Shown here in pieces: positions 1 to 8,954 of a stretch of 64,000 nucleotides of DNA. The stretch spans positions 1,116,841-1,180,840 of the forward strand of contig NZ_KN046818.1 in NCBI RefSeq assembly GCF_000742135.1. The letters are read 5' to 3'. A program made the translations under genes and the position numbers. This stretch comes from Klebsiella pneumoniae (GTDB lineage: Bacteria; Pseudomonadota; Gammaproteobacteria; Enterobacterales; Enterobacteriaceae). The number at the start of each line of letters is the position of its first letter. The first letter of the stretch is position 1. The notes under the pieces were generated by a model. That model saw nothing but the letters and a program-made list of their open reading frames with translations, was not told where the DNA came from and made no database searches.

Positions 1-10
1 AGGCAGGCAG

Positions 11-28
11 CCCCGCCGGACGGCGGGG
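11..28 (-). terminator. stem-loop downstream of pheP
   Basis: CCCCGCCG and CGGCGGGG form a perfect 8-bp stem with a two-base loop, starting 8 bases past the pheP stop codon. It is probably the pheP transcription terminator, although no clear U-tract follows on the minus strand before the window edge. Confidence 0.5.
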
Positions 29-36
29 CATCTCGC

Positions 37-1413
37 TTACGCCGGGCGGCGCAGCAGTTTGAAGGCGATAAACAGGAACAGGATCCACACCGGCAGCAGG
101 ATCGCCGACAGACGCATGCCGTCGATAGTGCACATCAGCGCCAGGATCAGCCCAAGGAAAGCAATGCAGAAGTAGTTGCTGGCGGGCGCCAGCAGCGCTT
201 TGAACTTCGATTCGCGCCCTTTGCGGCGCTGGGCGGCGCGGAACTTCAGGTGCGCCATACAGATCATGATCCAGTTCAGCAGCAACGTCGCCACCACCAG
301 GGCCATCAGCAGCCCCAGCGCTTCATGAGGCAGCAGGTAGTTCAGCACCACCACCAGCGAAGTGATAATCCCGGAGAGCAGCAGGGAGTTCACCGGCACG
401 CCGCGCTTGCTGACGCGGGCGAGAAATTTCGGCGCATTACCCTGCACCGACAGGCCGAACAGCATCCGGCTGTTGGAGTACACGCCGCTGTTATACACCG
501 ACAGCGAGGCCACCAGAATGACGAAGTTCAGCGCGGAGGCCACCAGGTTGCTGTCCAGATTATGGAAAATCATCACAAACGGGCTGCTGTCGGATTTGAT
601 CTCCACCCACGGGTAGAGCGCCAGCAGCACCACCAGCGAACCGATATAGAACAGCAGGATACGATAGACCACCTGATTGACCGCTTTTGGAATGCTCTTT
701 TCCGGGTTTTGCGCTTCGGCGGCGGTGATGCCGATAAGCTCCAGCCCGCCGAAGGAGAACATGATCACCGCCAGCGACAGAATAAGTCCGTGCCAGCCGG
801 TGGCGAGGAAGCCGCCGTGTTTCCACAGATTGTCGAACCCGGCTTTGCTGCCGCCGTGGCCGCCGAACAGCATCCACAGGCCGAAGGCAATCATGCCGAT
901 AATCGCCAGCACCTTGATCAGCGCGAACCAGAACTCCGCTTCGCCATACAAGCGTACGTTGACCAGGTTGACGGCGTTAATAATGATGAAGAAAGCCGCC
1001 GCCCAAACCCAGGTGGGCACGTCGGGAAGCCAGTACTGCATATAGATCCCGGCGGCGGTCAGCTCCGCCATCCCTACCAGCACGAACATCACCCAGTAGT
1101 TCCAGCCGGAGAGAAAGCCGGCGAACGGCCCCCAGTACTTATAGGCAAAGTGGGCAAAGGAACCGGATACTGGCTCTTCCACCACCATTTCGCCCAGCTG
1201 GCGCATGATCAGAAAAGCGACAATCCCGGCCACGGCGTAACCCAGTAAGACCGCCGGGCCGGCCATTTGAATCGCGGGACCAATGCCGAGAAACAGGCCG
1301 GTGCCAATCGCGCCGCCAAGGGCGATAAGTTGAATATGTCGGTTCTGTAAACCGCGATGAAGCGTCGGGCCACTTTCCGTGACGGTCTCCGACGACGTTG
1401 ACGCGTCTTTCAC
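37..1413 (-). CDS. pheP: Phenylalanine-specific permease PheP
   Basis: This is an inner-membrane APC-superfamily proton symporter for phenylalanine. The protein matches E. coli PheP closely along its whole length, with the family N-terminal stretch GGAIGTGLFLG and about twelve membrane segments. I chose the GTG at 1413 because AGGGG lies about 8 bases upstream and it gives 458 residues, the E. coli length; an upstream in-frame GTG at 1446 would add 11 residues without a good ribosome site. It is alone on its strand here. In E. coli pheP sits beside ybdG, but here its neighbour is an iron-regulated operon, and a YbdG-like gene appears only about 57 kb away. Confidence 0.93.
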   Translation of the reverse strand: MKDASTSSETVTESGPTLHRGLQNRHIQLIALGGAIGTGLFLGIGPAIQMAGPAVLLGYAVAGIVAFLIMRQLGEMVVEEPVSGSFAHFAYKYWGPFAGFLSGWNYWVMFVLVGMAELTAAGIYMQYWLPDVPTWVWAAAFFIIINAVNLVNVRLYGEAEFWFALIKVLAIIGMIAFGLWMLFGGHGGSKAGFDNLWKHGGFLATGWHGLILSLAVIMFSFGGLELIGITAAEAQNPEKSIPKAVNQVVYRILLFYIGSLVVLLALYPWVEIKSDSSPFVMIFHNLDSNLVASALNFVILVASLSVYNSGVYSNSRMLFGLSVQGNAPKFLARVSKRGVPVNSLLLSGIITSLVVVLNYLLPHEALGLLMALVVATLLLNWIMICMAHLKFRAAQRRKGRESKFKALLAPASNYFCIAFLGLILALMCTIDGMRLSAILLPVWILFLFIAFKLLRRPA

Positions 1414-1520
1414 GTCGTTCCCCTGTGTGTTTTTGTGAAGGGGCACCTTTTATCACTTAGGGGGGATTGTCGCAAGTTGCGTGGGGCGAGCGTCAGCCGC
1501 CCGCCCCGCTTTTTTTAGCG

Positions 1521-3719
1521 TCAGAAGTCGTAGCTCATTGAGACGCGGACGGTACGCGGATCGCCTTCGAACAGGTAAGTACCGGTATCGTCAATGCCAG
1601 ACCAGTACTTCTCGTTGGTCACGTTGGTCACCCCGACGCGCCAGATCATTTCGTTCTGGTCGGCGTTCAGACGCATACGATAGCGCAGGCCTAAATCCAG
1701 GGTGGTGTAGCTATCCAGCTTCTTGGTATTGGCCGCATCGGCATACTGCGAGCCGCTATGATTGACGCGCGCGGTAGCGGTCAGGCCTTCCACCGGCTTG
1801 ATATCATACTCGGCGCCGAGCACCGCGTAGAAGTTAGCCACCCCGATGGCATCTTTACCGTCGGTTGCGCCTTCAGCGGTTTTAGTCTGTTTGGCATCCA
1901 GCCAGACGGTACTGGCGTTAAGACGCAGTCCCAGCATCGGCTCGCCAAAGACGTTCATCTCTACGCCGCGGTTACGCTGCTCGCCGTCGAGGCCGTAATT
2001 GCCAGCGGTATCGGAAATGGCGTTCGGTTTTTTGATTTCAAACAGCGCCAGCGATCCGCCGATCGTACCGTAGTCGATCTTGACGCCCACTTCGTCCTGC
2101 TTCGAGTGCGCGATCCCGGTACTCTGCCCGGCATTGGCCGCCGTCGTCGGCGCCACAGAGCCCGGCTGCAGCGCTTCGGTATGGTTAGCATACAGCGACA
2201 GCTGCTCCCACGGCTTGTACACCAGGCCAAACGTCGGCATCCAGCGGCTTTGGGTATAACGCGAAGAGGTATCTTCCAGCCCGGTGGCGTTGCTGTAGTT
2301 GCGCACAACCACTTTCTGATGACGAGCAGCGGCGGTAAACAGCACTTTATCGTTAAAGAAGCCGAGGGTATCACTCAGCAGCCAGCCCTGCGTACGGCTG
2401 CGCGAGGTGACCAGCGGATCGTGGTAGTTGCCGCCAAAATAGGCGTTATCCGGCATCGCCACATCATGGTTGTCATAGATATTAGTGGTCGGGTTCCTGG
2501 CCGACATCCGCCAGGCGGTCGCATCGGTATGCACCTGCGCCGCATAGCCGAGGTTCACCTTATGCGAAATCGCGCCGGTATTGAAATCGCCGCGTACCCC
2601 GCCCATGCCGCTGATCGCGTCGATAATGCGGTTAGTATCCAGGCGGCCCACCGTCGCATCGCCGTTTTTATTCAGAAGTTTCGGCGCGCTGTAGGTACCA
2701 ATTTCATGCGAATGCTGGCCGCCGAGGGCGCTGTATACCGTCCAGCTATCGGTCAGGTCATATTCTGCCTTCGCCATGCCGAACTCGCTTTCAATATCGC
2801 TATAGCCCCACTTCTGGCTGTAGTTTTTGCTGTTGTCCGGCAGCGCCGGAACGAAATCCACGCCGCTGATATTGACGCCCATCGTACCGCCGTGGAACGT
2901 TTTCTTCTGATAGCCGAAATCGAGCGAGGAGCGGAAACGGTCGCCGCGGTAATCAAGCCCCAGCGAAGCCAGCGTGGTACGGCGTTTATCATTATCGATA
3001 GCGCCTTCACCCTCGCGGTGCACCAGGTTGACCCGGGCGCCGAACTGGTTGTTGTCGCCGAAACGACGCCCCAGGTCGAGGGTGCCGCCCACCTGAGAAT
3101 CAGAGGTATAGTCGACGCCAACGCGTGCGGTCGGCAGATCTTCCGCCCGCTTCGGCTCGAGGTTAATCATCCCGCCGACGCCGCTGCTGGCCGCGCCGTT
3201 AAGCAGGCTGTTAGCCCCTTTGAAAATTTCAACGCGCTCCAGCATCTGGGTGTCCATCACCTGACGCGGCACCACGCCCGCCAGGCCGCCCATCGTCATG
3301 TCATCGCCATCGAGCTTAAACCCGCGGATTCGATAGGTCTCGGCGAAGTTGCCGTAGCCCTGTACGGCCTGCACGCCAGCGTCGTTACTGACGACATCGG
3401 CGATAGTTTTCGCCTGCTGATCCTGAATCAGCTTCGAGGTATAGCCGATGACGTTAAACGGGACGTCCATCGCTTTTTGTTCGCCAAGCATCCCCAGACG
3501 GCCGCCGTGGGCGATCTGGCCATCGAGGAATGCCGGAACCACCAGGTCGCCGCCGGATTTAAAATCGCTGGTTTCGTTAGCCTCGACGATGAGGGTCTCT
3601 TCGCCAGGCTGCTTCGCGGCGGCAGCTTCCGCGGCCATCACCGTTTGACTGGCGGCGCCGATGGCTAAGGCCAGCAGCGTTTTACGCAGCGGGAAGGATG
3701 AATAGTGCGTGGTGTGCAT
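1521..3719 (-). CDS. TonB-dependent siderophore receptor (FcuA-like)
   Basis: This is a 732-residue outer-membrane receptor for TonB-dependent uptake of a ferric siderophore. A signal peptide covers about residues 1-30, a TonB-box-like ETLIV lies at about 41-45, a plug domain follows to about 200, and a 22-strand barrel ends in the outer-membrane signature YDF. Plug features such as DVPFNVIGYT and RGFKLDGDDMT resemble ferrichrome-type receptors of the FcuA family, so a hydroxamate ligand is plausible but the ligand is not proven. The ATG at 3719 follows GGGGCA; in-frame upstream starts lack a ribosome site. It is the second gene after the YncE-like lipoprotein, and a Fur box precedes the pair, so iron repression is expected. 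Confidence 0.85.
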   Translation of the reverse strand: MHTTHYSSFPLRKTLLALAIGAASQTVMAAEAAAAKQPGEETLIVEANETSDFKSGGDLVVPAFLDGQIAHGGRLGMLGEQKAMDVPFNVIGYTSKLIQDQQAKTIADVVSNDAGVQAVQGYGNFAETYRIRGFKLDGDDMTMGGLAGVVPRQVMDTQMLERVEIFKGANSLLNGAASSGVGGMINLEPKRAEDLPTARVGVDYTSDSQVGGTLDLGRRFGDNNQFGARVNLVHREGEGAIDNDKRRTTLASLGLDYRGDRFRSSLDFGYQKKTFHGGTMGVNISGVDFVPALPDNSKNYSQKWGYSDIESEFGMAKAEYDLTDSWTVYSALGGQHSHEIGTYSAPKLLNKNGDATVGRLDTNRIIDAISGMGGVRGDFNTGAISHKVNLGYAAQVHTDATAWRMSARNPTTNIYDNHDVAMPDNAYFGGNYHDPLVTSRSRTQGWLLSDTLGFFNDKVLFTAAARHQKVVVRNYSNATGLEDTSSRYTQSRWMPTFGLVYKPWEQLSLYANHTEALQPGSVAPTTAANAGQSTGIAHSKQDEVGVKIDYGTIGGSLALFEIKKPNAISDTAGNYGLDGEQRNRGVEMNVFGEPMLGLRLNASTVWLDAKQTKTAEGATDGKDAIGVANFYAVLGAEYDIKPVEGLTATARVNHSGSQYADAANTKKLDSYTTLDLGLRYRMRLNADQNEMIWRVGVTNVTNEKYWSGIDDTGTYLFEGDPRTVRVSMSYDF

Positions 3720-3778
3720 AATTTGCCCCATGGATGAGGATAAATGAATCAAAGGGCCCGTCGCCGGACCCGTTATTT

Positions 3779-4861
3779 TTATTGCGCGTTCAGGTCGATA
3801 CGTACGACGCTGTCCGGGCCTTTAGTGGAGTGGTCTTTATTGAAGGGCTGTTTGACGGTGACAAACAGCGTCTGACCATCGGCGGAAAGCAGCAAGCTGT
3901 TGGGATTGGCCGGCAGCGCCCAGCTTTTCTTCAGCGTGTAGCGGCTGGCGTCAAGGCTGATGACCTTGCCGGATTCACGCTGTGAAATATAAATTTCGTG
4001 GCGTTTCTTATTGAACTGCACCGCCAGCGAATCGCCGACGTCGAGCTGTTTAAGCAGCTTGCCGCTGTGGATATCCAGCACCAGAGTGGTTTTCGCTTTC
4101 GAGTTGTCGGTCACGAACAGACGGCCGGTGTCGCTATCTTCGGCCATATTAAGCAGCAGCGCCGGCTTGTCGCCCAGCGGCTTCCAGCGCTGTTCAATGC
4201 GTTGGTTACGCGGGTTGATCACCAGAATTTCACCGCTGCCGTTAGCGGCGTACACGCGACCGGTTTGCGCGGAGTAGTGCAGGCCGGTCATCCATTTACC
4301 GGTATTTTTAATCCGCGTTTTCAGCTTCAGGGTAGTGGCGTCAACCACCCAGATTTGCGCCGGGTCGGCGACCGCGCCAACGTAGAGAGTATTATTCAGC
4401 AACAGCAGCTGACGGGCCCCATAAGGGCGACCTTTTTCATTGCGCTCGCTGAACAGCAGGCGGTTTTTTACCTTGCCGGTGGCGGTGTCGATAGCGCTGA
4501 TGCCGCCGTCCAGCGAATTGCTGACATACAGCGTTTTACCCTCCGCAGAGAGCTGTAAAGCGAAGTTTTTCAGATCGGTATGCGTCAGGCCGATGGTATT
4601 GAGGGTGTGCGGATCCAGTGTGTAAACCGCCCCGCCCTGTACATTTTTAAAGCCTTCAGCGCTGGCGACGTACAGCGCATCACCCTGCGGGCTTAACGCC
4701 ATCTCGTACAGCCCTTCCGCTAGCTGGCGCTGCAGCGGTTGCGCCACGTTAGGGACTGGCGAGTCGACAACCGGTTGGGAAACGGCAGAGGAATGAGGCG
4801 TCGCGCAGCCGCTTAACGCCGCGCTGATGGCCAGCGTCAACGCCGGAAGTGTGTATTTCAT
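3779..4861 (-). CDS. YncE-like beta-propeller lipoprotein
   Basis: This 360-residue exported protein has an N-terminal signal with lipobox ALSGC (Cys19). Residue +2 is Ala, which predicts the outer membrane. The mature part shows repeated propeller strands such as LSAEGKTLYVSN and NGSGEILVINP, the YVTN-type repeat of E. coli YncE. YncE in E. coli is secreted, Fur-regulated and encoded beside the TonB receptor YncD; here a lipid-anchored relative is cotranscribed with a TonB receptor, so a shared role in ferric-ligand uptake is a reasonable inference. The start at 4861 was chosen because it leads directly into the signal peptide, with AGGG about 11 bases upstream. The exact function is unknown. 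Confidence 0.8.
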   Translation of the reverse strand: MKYTLPALTLAISAALSGCATPHSSAVSQPVVDSPVPNVAQPLQRQLAEGLYEMALSPQGDALYVASAEGFKNVQGGAVYTLDPHTLNTIGLTHTDLKNFALQLSAEGKTLYVSNSLDGGISAIDTATGKVKNRLLFSERNEKGRPYGARQLLLLNNTLYVGAVADPAQIWVVDATTLKLKTRIKNTGKWMTGLHYSAQTGRVYAANGSGEILVINPRNQRIEQRWKPLGDKPALLLNMAEDSDTGRLFVTDNSKAKTTLVLDIHSGKLLKQLDVGDSLAVQFNKKRHEIYISQRESGKVISLDASRYTLKKSWALPANPNSLLLSADGQTLFVTVKQPFNKDHSTKGPDSVVRIDLNAQ

Positions 4862-5021
4862 TGGATCAACCCTATAAAAAATCAATGACCCGATGGACGC
4901 GCAGCGGCCGATATTGTGTGTTTCCAGCCTGCTGTCTTTACGTCACCCTACGCCTTCGCGACTCTTAGTGAACGACTCACTGGCGCAGCTCGAACCTTGC
5001 CAAAATTACGAATGAAAAAGA

Positions 5022-5044
5022 GAATGAGAACTATACTCATTATC
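5022..5044 (-). promoter_or_regulatory. Fur box upstream of lipoprotein-receptor operon
   Basis: On the minus strand GATAATGAGTATAGTTCTCA continues into TTC and matches the 19-bp Fur consensus GATAATGATAATCATTATC at most positions. It lies about 160 bases upstream of the lipoprotein start. The rest of the gap (4862-5256) shows no convincing gene. The half nearest the aldehyde dehydrogenase contains a weak AGCGACA/TGTCGCT stem at 5221-5247. Confidence 0.75.
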
Positions 5045-5256
5045 TAATATCAAACAAGTCCTGGCGGGCAAAAAAGATAATCTGCTGATTTTTTTTACGG
5101 CAATGGCGGATTAGGAGGGGAAGAAAGGATCCGTGACGGGAAAAGCGTCCCGGAAGCGATGCCGTGCACCGCCCGGATTGCAGGCCAGAAGGCACACAAT
5201 GTGTTGCCTATCTGGCGCAAAGCGACACACGACAGCGCTATGTCGCTGAACGGCGA

Positions 5257-6741
5257 TTAATAGCGCACCATCACCGACTTCAGCTCCGTATAATCATCGA
5301 TAAACGCGCTGCCGAATTCGCGCCCGATGCCCGAGCCCTTCATGCCGCCGAACGGTACCGCCGGGTCGAGGAAGGTATGCATATTGACCCATACGATGCC
5401 GGCCTCAATCGCCTCCGAGTAGCGTAGCGCCTGACGAATATTATCCGACCAGACACTGGCCGCCAGGCCATACGGTGAGGCATTCATCCGCGCCAGCGCC
5501 TCTTCTTCACTGCGATAGCCGATAAAACTGCACACCGGACCGAAGGTCTCCTCGCGCATCAGGGTGCTCTCTTCGCTGCGCACTTTGACCGCGGTCGGCT
5601 GCAGGAAATAGCCCTCCCCCGGCAGCGCTTCGCCGCCGCAGACGATGGTATCCCCCTCGTCGCGGGCGGTCTGAATGAGCCGCAAAACTTTGTCATACTG
5701 CTGGCGGTTGGCCAGCGGCCCCATCAGCGTCCGTTCATCCAGCGGCGACCCCGGCGCAAAAGCGCTGAGCTTGTCTTTCAGCAGCGCCAGTACCGCATCC
5801 AGTTTTCCCTGCGGCAGATAAAAACGTTCCGCAGCGGCGCAAATCTGCCCCTGGTTCAGGTAGCCAGCTTCAATAATGCCGTTGACCATCGCCTCCGGCG
5901 TCAGGTCATCGAGGAACAGCGCGGCGTTTTTGCCCCCCAGCTCAAGGGTCACCCGTTTACCTGACGCACTGGCCGACTGCTGGACTTTTTCACCGGTGGC
6001 CACCGAGCCGGTGAAGCTCACCTTGGCGCAGGCCGGATGCGTAATCAGCCGTTGGGCAATCTCGCCGCCGGCGCCGTTGACCACGTTAATCACCCCATCC
6101 GGGATACCCACCGCTTTTGCCAGCTCCGCCACGCGCAGCAGCGTCAGCGGCGTATATTCGCTCGGCTTGAGGACGATGGTGCAGCCGCAGACCAGGGCCG
6201 CCGCCAGCTTCCAGATGGCAATCATGATGGAGAAGTTCCACGGCACGATGCCAACCACCACCCCCAGCGGCTGGCGGCGGGTAAAGGCGGTATATTTCTC
6301 CCCGGCTATCGATGGCAGCGAGACATCCAGCGTTTCACCGGTGACTTTCCCCGCCCAGCCGGCGAAGTAGCGCAGGAACGCCACCGACTGGTCCAGCTCG
6401 AGCATCCGCGCCAGCGTGATAGTTTTGCCGGAACAGAGACTTTCCAGCTGCGCCAGCGCTTCGCGATGCTCTGCCAGCGTGTCCGCCAGCTTCAGCAGCA
6501 GCGCGCCGCGCGCCAGCGTCGGCATCTCGCGCCACTGACTAAACGCCTGGCGGGCGCTCTCCATAGCGCGATCCGCCTGGTCACTATCCGCCGCGGTGAC
6601 CTCGGCAATCGCCTGCCCGGTCGCCGGGTTGATCACCGCGAACGGCGCGCCGCGGCCCGCCTCACGTTGACCGGCAATAAACTGCCCGTGCGGCTGGCGT
6701 AAGAAGGCGGTCACTTCCGCCAGTAAGGTTATCTCGCTCAT
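5257..6741 (-). CDS. Aldehyde dehydrogenase, phenylacetaldehyde dehydrogenase (FeaB)-like
   Basis: This 494-residue NAD(P)-dependent aldehyde dehydrogenase would oxidise an aldehyde to a carboxylate in the cytosol. Visible catalytic residues are Asn169 (PWNF), Glu267 in LELGGKN and the nucleophile Cys301 in NQGQICAA. Overall it resembles FeaB, the phenylacetaldehyde dehydrogenase of aromatic amine degradation. It is divergent from an FAD-dependent oxidoreductase that could supply the aldehyde from an amine. The shared 158-bp gap contains a dyad also seen before atsBA and moaEF. The ATG at 6741 was chosen; a GTG three codons upstream is possible. The substrate is inferred, not shown. Confidence 0.82.
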   Translation of the reverse strand: MSEITLLAEVTAFLRQPHGQFIAGQREAGRGAPFAVINPATGQAIAEVTAADSDQADRAMESARQAFSQWREMPTLARGALLLKLADTLAEHREALAQLESLCSGKTITLARMLELDQSVAFLRYFAGWAGKVTGETLDVSLPSIAGEKYTAFTRRQPLGVVVGIVPWNFSIMIAIWKLAAALVCGCTIVLKPSEYTPLTLLRVAELAKAVGIPDGVINVVNGAGGEIAQRLITHPACAKVSFTGSVATGEKVQQSASASGKRVTLELGGKNAALFLDDLTPEAMVNGIIEAGYLNQGQICAAAERFYLPQGKLDAVLALLKDKLSAFAPGSPLDERTLMGPLANRQQYDKVLRLIQTARDEGDTIVCGGEALPGEGYFLQPTAVKVRSEESTLMREETFGPVCSFIGYRSEEEALARMNASPYGLAASVWSDNIRQALRYSEAIEAGIVWVNMHTFLDPAVPFGGMKGSGIGREFGSAFIDDYTELKSVMVRY

Positions 6742-6801
6742 CGTCAGCACCCGTTTTTCAGCAAAGTTAACCCATCACAGCACGGCTTCCCGCCGCAGCC
6801 T

Positions 6802-6819
6802 ATCGTTCTAAAGAACGTC
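6802..6819. promoter_or_regulatory. Dyad operator candidate (possible MoaR site 1)
   Basis: ATCGTTCTAAAGAACGTC contains the perfect inverted repeat CGTTCT-AA-AGAACG between the divergent aldehyde dehydrogenase and FAD oxidoreductase genes. The same half-site ATCGTTCT/AGAACGAT occurs before atsB (14409-14426) and before the moaE-type gene (17540-17557). A LuxR-type regulator such as MoaR would be expected to bind a dyad of this size; that assignment is inference. Confidence 0.5.
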
Positions 6820-6822
6820 ATT

Positions 6823-6838
6823 CTTCCGGACGATATTC
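6823..6838 (+). repeat. 16-bp motif shared with the APC permease promoter region, copy 1
   Basis: CTTCCGGACGATATTC recurs exactly at 8850-8865. The two copies lie 62 and 90 bases before the starts of the FAD oxidoreductase and APC permease genes. The copy here begins 4 bases after the dyad, so it may be part of a promoter or a second regulator site. Confidence 0.55.
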
Positions 6839-6899
6839 AACGCCCGCGCGGCGTGCTGTGATGAGGGTCTTGAGCCAGGCAAGACCACAGGGTAACGCG

Positions 6900-8201
6900 A
6901 TGAACATCAAGATCGATGCGCTGAACTACTACGGCGCGACGAAGAAATATCACCTCCATTTCCCGGCGCTACGGGAAGATATTGAAGCCGATGTGGTAAT
7001 TATCGGCGGCGGCTTCTCTGGCATTAACACCGCCCTTGAGCTGGCGGAACAGGGGATCACCAACGTGGTGGTGCTGGAGGCGCGCCATCTCGGCTACGGC
7101 GGCACCGGGCGCAACGGCGGCCAGGTGATGGCCGGTATCGGCCACGATATCGAAGCGGTAAAAAAGCACGTCGGCAAAGAGGGGCTGGAGACGCTGTTTA
7201 AAATCGCCAACCTCGGCGCGGGCATCATTCGCGAACGCATCCGCAAATACAACATCGACGCCGATTTCGTGCCCGGCTACGGCTATCTCGCCTATAACCA
7301 GCGACAGCTTAAAACGCTGCGCCAGTGGGAGAAGGAGTTTAAAGCCGCTACCCCGGATGAAGAGATCGAACTGTATACCGGAAAAGAGGTGCAGCAGGTG
7401 GTGGGCTCCGAGGTCTACTGCGGCGCGCTGAAACATATGGGCGGCGGCCAGATCCATTCACTCAATATGCTGCTCGGTTCGGCGCAGGCCGCCCATTCGC
7501 TGGGGGTGAAGATTTTCGAATCCTCGCCGGTGGTGGAAGTGAATTACGGCAAACAGGTGCGGGTACGCACCGCGATGGGCAGCGTCAAAGCCGCCAAACT
7601 GCTATGGGCCTGCGACAGTTTCCTCAACAATATGGAGCCGGAGATCTACAACAAGACGCTGGTCACTTACTCCTACCAGGTGTCGACCGAGCCGCTCTCC
7701 GATGAACTGATCGAGCGCATCAGCCCGCTGCGCGGCGCCTTCAGTGATATTCGCCCGGTAATTAACTACTACCGCGTCACCCGGGAAAACCGCCTGCTGT
7801 TCGGCAGCGCCACCCGCTTTGTGGAGTATACGCCGAACGATTTCGCCGCCTGGAACCGCACCTTGCTGGCGGAGGTCTTCCCCTATCTCAGGGATGTGAA
7901 GATCGATTTTGCGTGGGGCGGGCCGATGGCCTGTAGCGCCAATCTGTTCCCGCAGATCGGCACCCTACGCGATCACAACAACGTCTTTTACGTCCAGGGG
8001 TACTCCGGCTTCGGCGTCACCCCGTCGCACATCGTGTGCAAAATCCTCGCCGAAGGGATCAACGGCGGTTCCGACCGCTATCGCCTGCTAAGCAGCATTC
8101 CTCACGCGACCATCCACGGCCGTGACAGCCTGCGTCTGTTATTAGTCACGGCCGGAAAACTGATGCATCAAACCGCCGGTTTCTGGAAAGGCCGGAGTTA
8201 A
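6900..8201 (+). CDS. FAD-dependent amine/amino-acid oxidoreductase (DAO family, PuuB-like)
   Basis: This 433-residue flavoprotein has the dinucleotide-binding motif VIIGGGFSG at about residues 35-41, the family stretch GYGGTGRNGGQ, and the late FAD-contact region YVQGYSGFGVTPSH. These place it in the DAO/OrdL/PuuB group that deaminates amines or secondary amino acids oxidatively to aldehydes. The ATG at 6900 follows AGGGTAA; an upstream ATG at 6861 is less likely. It is followed within 14 bases by a cupin gene and then a permease, and faces an aldehyde dehydrogenase across the promoter. An amine to aldehyde to acid route is therefore likely; the actual amine is unknown. Confidence 0.8.
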   Translation: MNIKIDALNYYGATKKYHLHFPALREDIEADVVIIGGGFSGINTALELAEQGITNVVVLEARHLGYGGTGRNGGQVMAGIGHDIEAVKKHVGKEGLETLFKIANLGAGIIRERIRKYNIDADFVPGYGYLAYNQRQLKTLRQWEKEFKAATPDEEIELYTGKEVQQVVGSEVYCGALKHMGGGQIHSLNMLLGSAQAAHSLGVKIFESSPVVEVNYGKQVRVRTAMGSVKAAKLLWACDSFLNNMEPEIYNKTLVTYSYQVSTEPLSDELIERISPLRGAFSDIRPVINYYRVTRENRLLFGSATRFVEYTPNDFAAWNRTLLAEVFPYLRDVKIDFAWGGPMACSANLFPQIGTLRDHNNVFYVQGYSGFGVTPSHIVCKILAEGINGGSDRYRLLSSIPHATIHGRDSLRLLLVTAGKLMHQTAGFWKGRS

Positions 8202-8214
8202 CCAGGAGAACGCT

Positions 8215-8580
8215 ATGCACGCTTTTAAACTTAAACACCCGGTACCTGATCTGCAGCCGATCGGCAGCGTCAGCCTGCTCGGCGCGACGCCGACCGCCGG
8301 CGACCCGCAGGTAGCGGGCGCGATGATCTACGGCGAGCCGCAGGACGCCTTTACCTGCGGACTGTTTTCGTCCACTGAGGGGAGCTTTACCATGACCTAT
8401 CCGTTTACCGAGCACGCCACCGTGCTGGAGGGCGAAGTGGAGCTGACCGTCGCCGGCGGCGAGCCGCAGCGCTTTGCGCCGGGTGACAGCTGGTTTGTTA
8501 AACAGGGCACCGAAGTGGAGTGGAAAATTCTGACGCCGCGCTTTGTGAAGCACTACCTGGCGAACGTCGAGACCCGCTAA
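8215..8580 (+). CDS. Small cupin-domain protein
   Basis: This 121-residue single-domain cupin carries the barrel motifs around EHATVLEGEVELTVAGG and FAPGDSWFVKQGTEVEWKI, which fits the cupin_3 (DUF861) group. Members often accompany amine or amino-acid degradation operons, including those with PuuB-like oxidases. Its catalytic role, if any, is not known. A strong ribosome site (AGGAG) precedes the ATG, and the gene starts 13 bases after the oxidoreductase stop, so the two are cotranscribed. Confidence 0.75.
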   Translation: MHAFKLKHPVPDLQPIGSVSLLGATPTAGDPQVAGAMIYGEPQDAFTCGLFSSTEGSFTMTYPFTEHATVLEGEVELTVAGGEPQRFAPGDSWFVKQGTEVEWKILTPRFVKHYLANVETR

Positions 8581-8592
8581 CAAACTGATAAT

Positions 8593-8740
8593 GCCCGGCG
8601 GCGCATTACGCCTTCTCCGGGCTACCAAATCGCACAGCGCTGTAGCCCCGGTAAGCGGCAGCGCCACCGGGGGGGTTGAGGCCAAATTAAAGGCAGGCCG
8701 CACGGACCGTAGGCCGGATAAGGCGCAGCCGCCATCCGGC
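8593..8740. repeat. Cluster of three REP palindromes
   Basis: Three imperfect palindromes, at about 8593-8625, 8642-8673 and 8709-8740, have typical enterobacterial REP arms (for example GCCGGAT with ATCCGGC). They occupy most of the 374-base gap between the cupin and permease genes and may stabilise or terminate the upstream mRNA. No gene is visible in the gap; its 3' part (8850-8954) looks like the permease promoter region. Confidence 0.75.
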
Positions 8741-8849
8741 AGAAACAGGCGCAACGTGGCAAGACGGATGGCCCCGGTTTTCGGGGTCATATTGTTTATC
8801 CGCCGCGACATTCATCGACTGCGTCACAGAATCATGCGCCGCCCTCCAC

Positions 8850-8865
8850 CTTCCGGACGATATTC
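8850..8865 (+). repeat. 16-bp motif shared with the FAD-oxidoreductase promoter region, copy 2
   Basis: This is an exact second copy of CTTCCGGACGATATTC (first at 6823-6838), 90 bases before the APC permease start. A TAAATTATG stretch at about 8884-8892 could serve as a -10 element. Conservation of the motif before two genes of one pathway suggests a regulatory role. Confidence 0.55.
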
Positions 8866-8954
8866 GTTGAGCAGGATGCCCGCCTAAATTATGACTATCC
8901 GGGAGTGGCGCTGGCTATTCCCTGCCCTACCCCATTATTGTGCAGAGGTTGACT

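Noticed and set aside
1480-1517. Possible plus-strand terminator GGGGCG ... CGCCCC followed by a T-run
   Set aside because: The stem and T-run point along the plus strand, where no gene ends; it may contribute to ending minus-strand transcription, but it lacks a T-run in that direction.
1758-3668. A 636-codon open frame on the plus strand opposite the TonB receptor
   Set aside because: It is the antisense shadow of a clear receptor gene in high-GC DNA; its composition (many His, Arg, Ala) and lack of domains are typical of such shadows.
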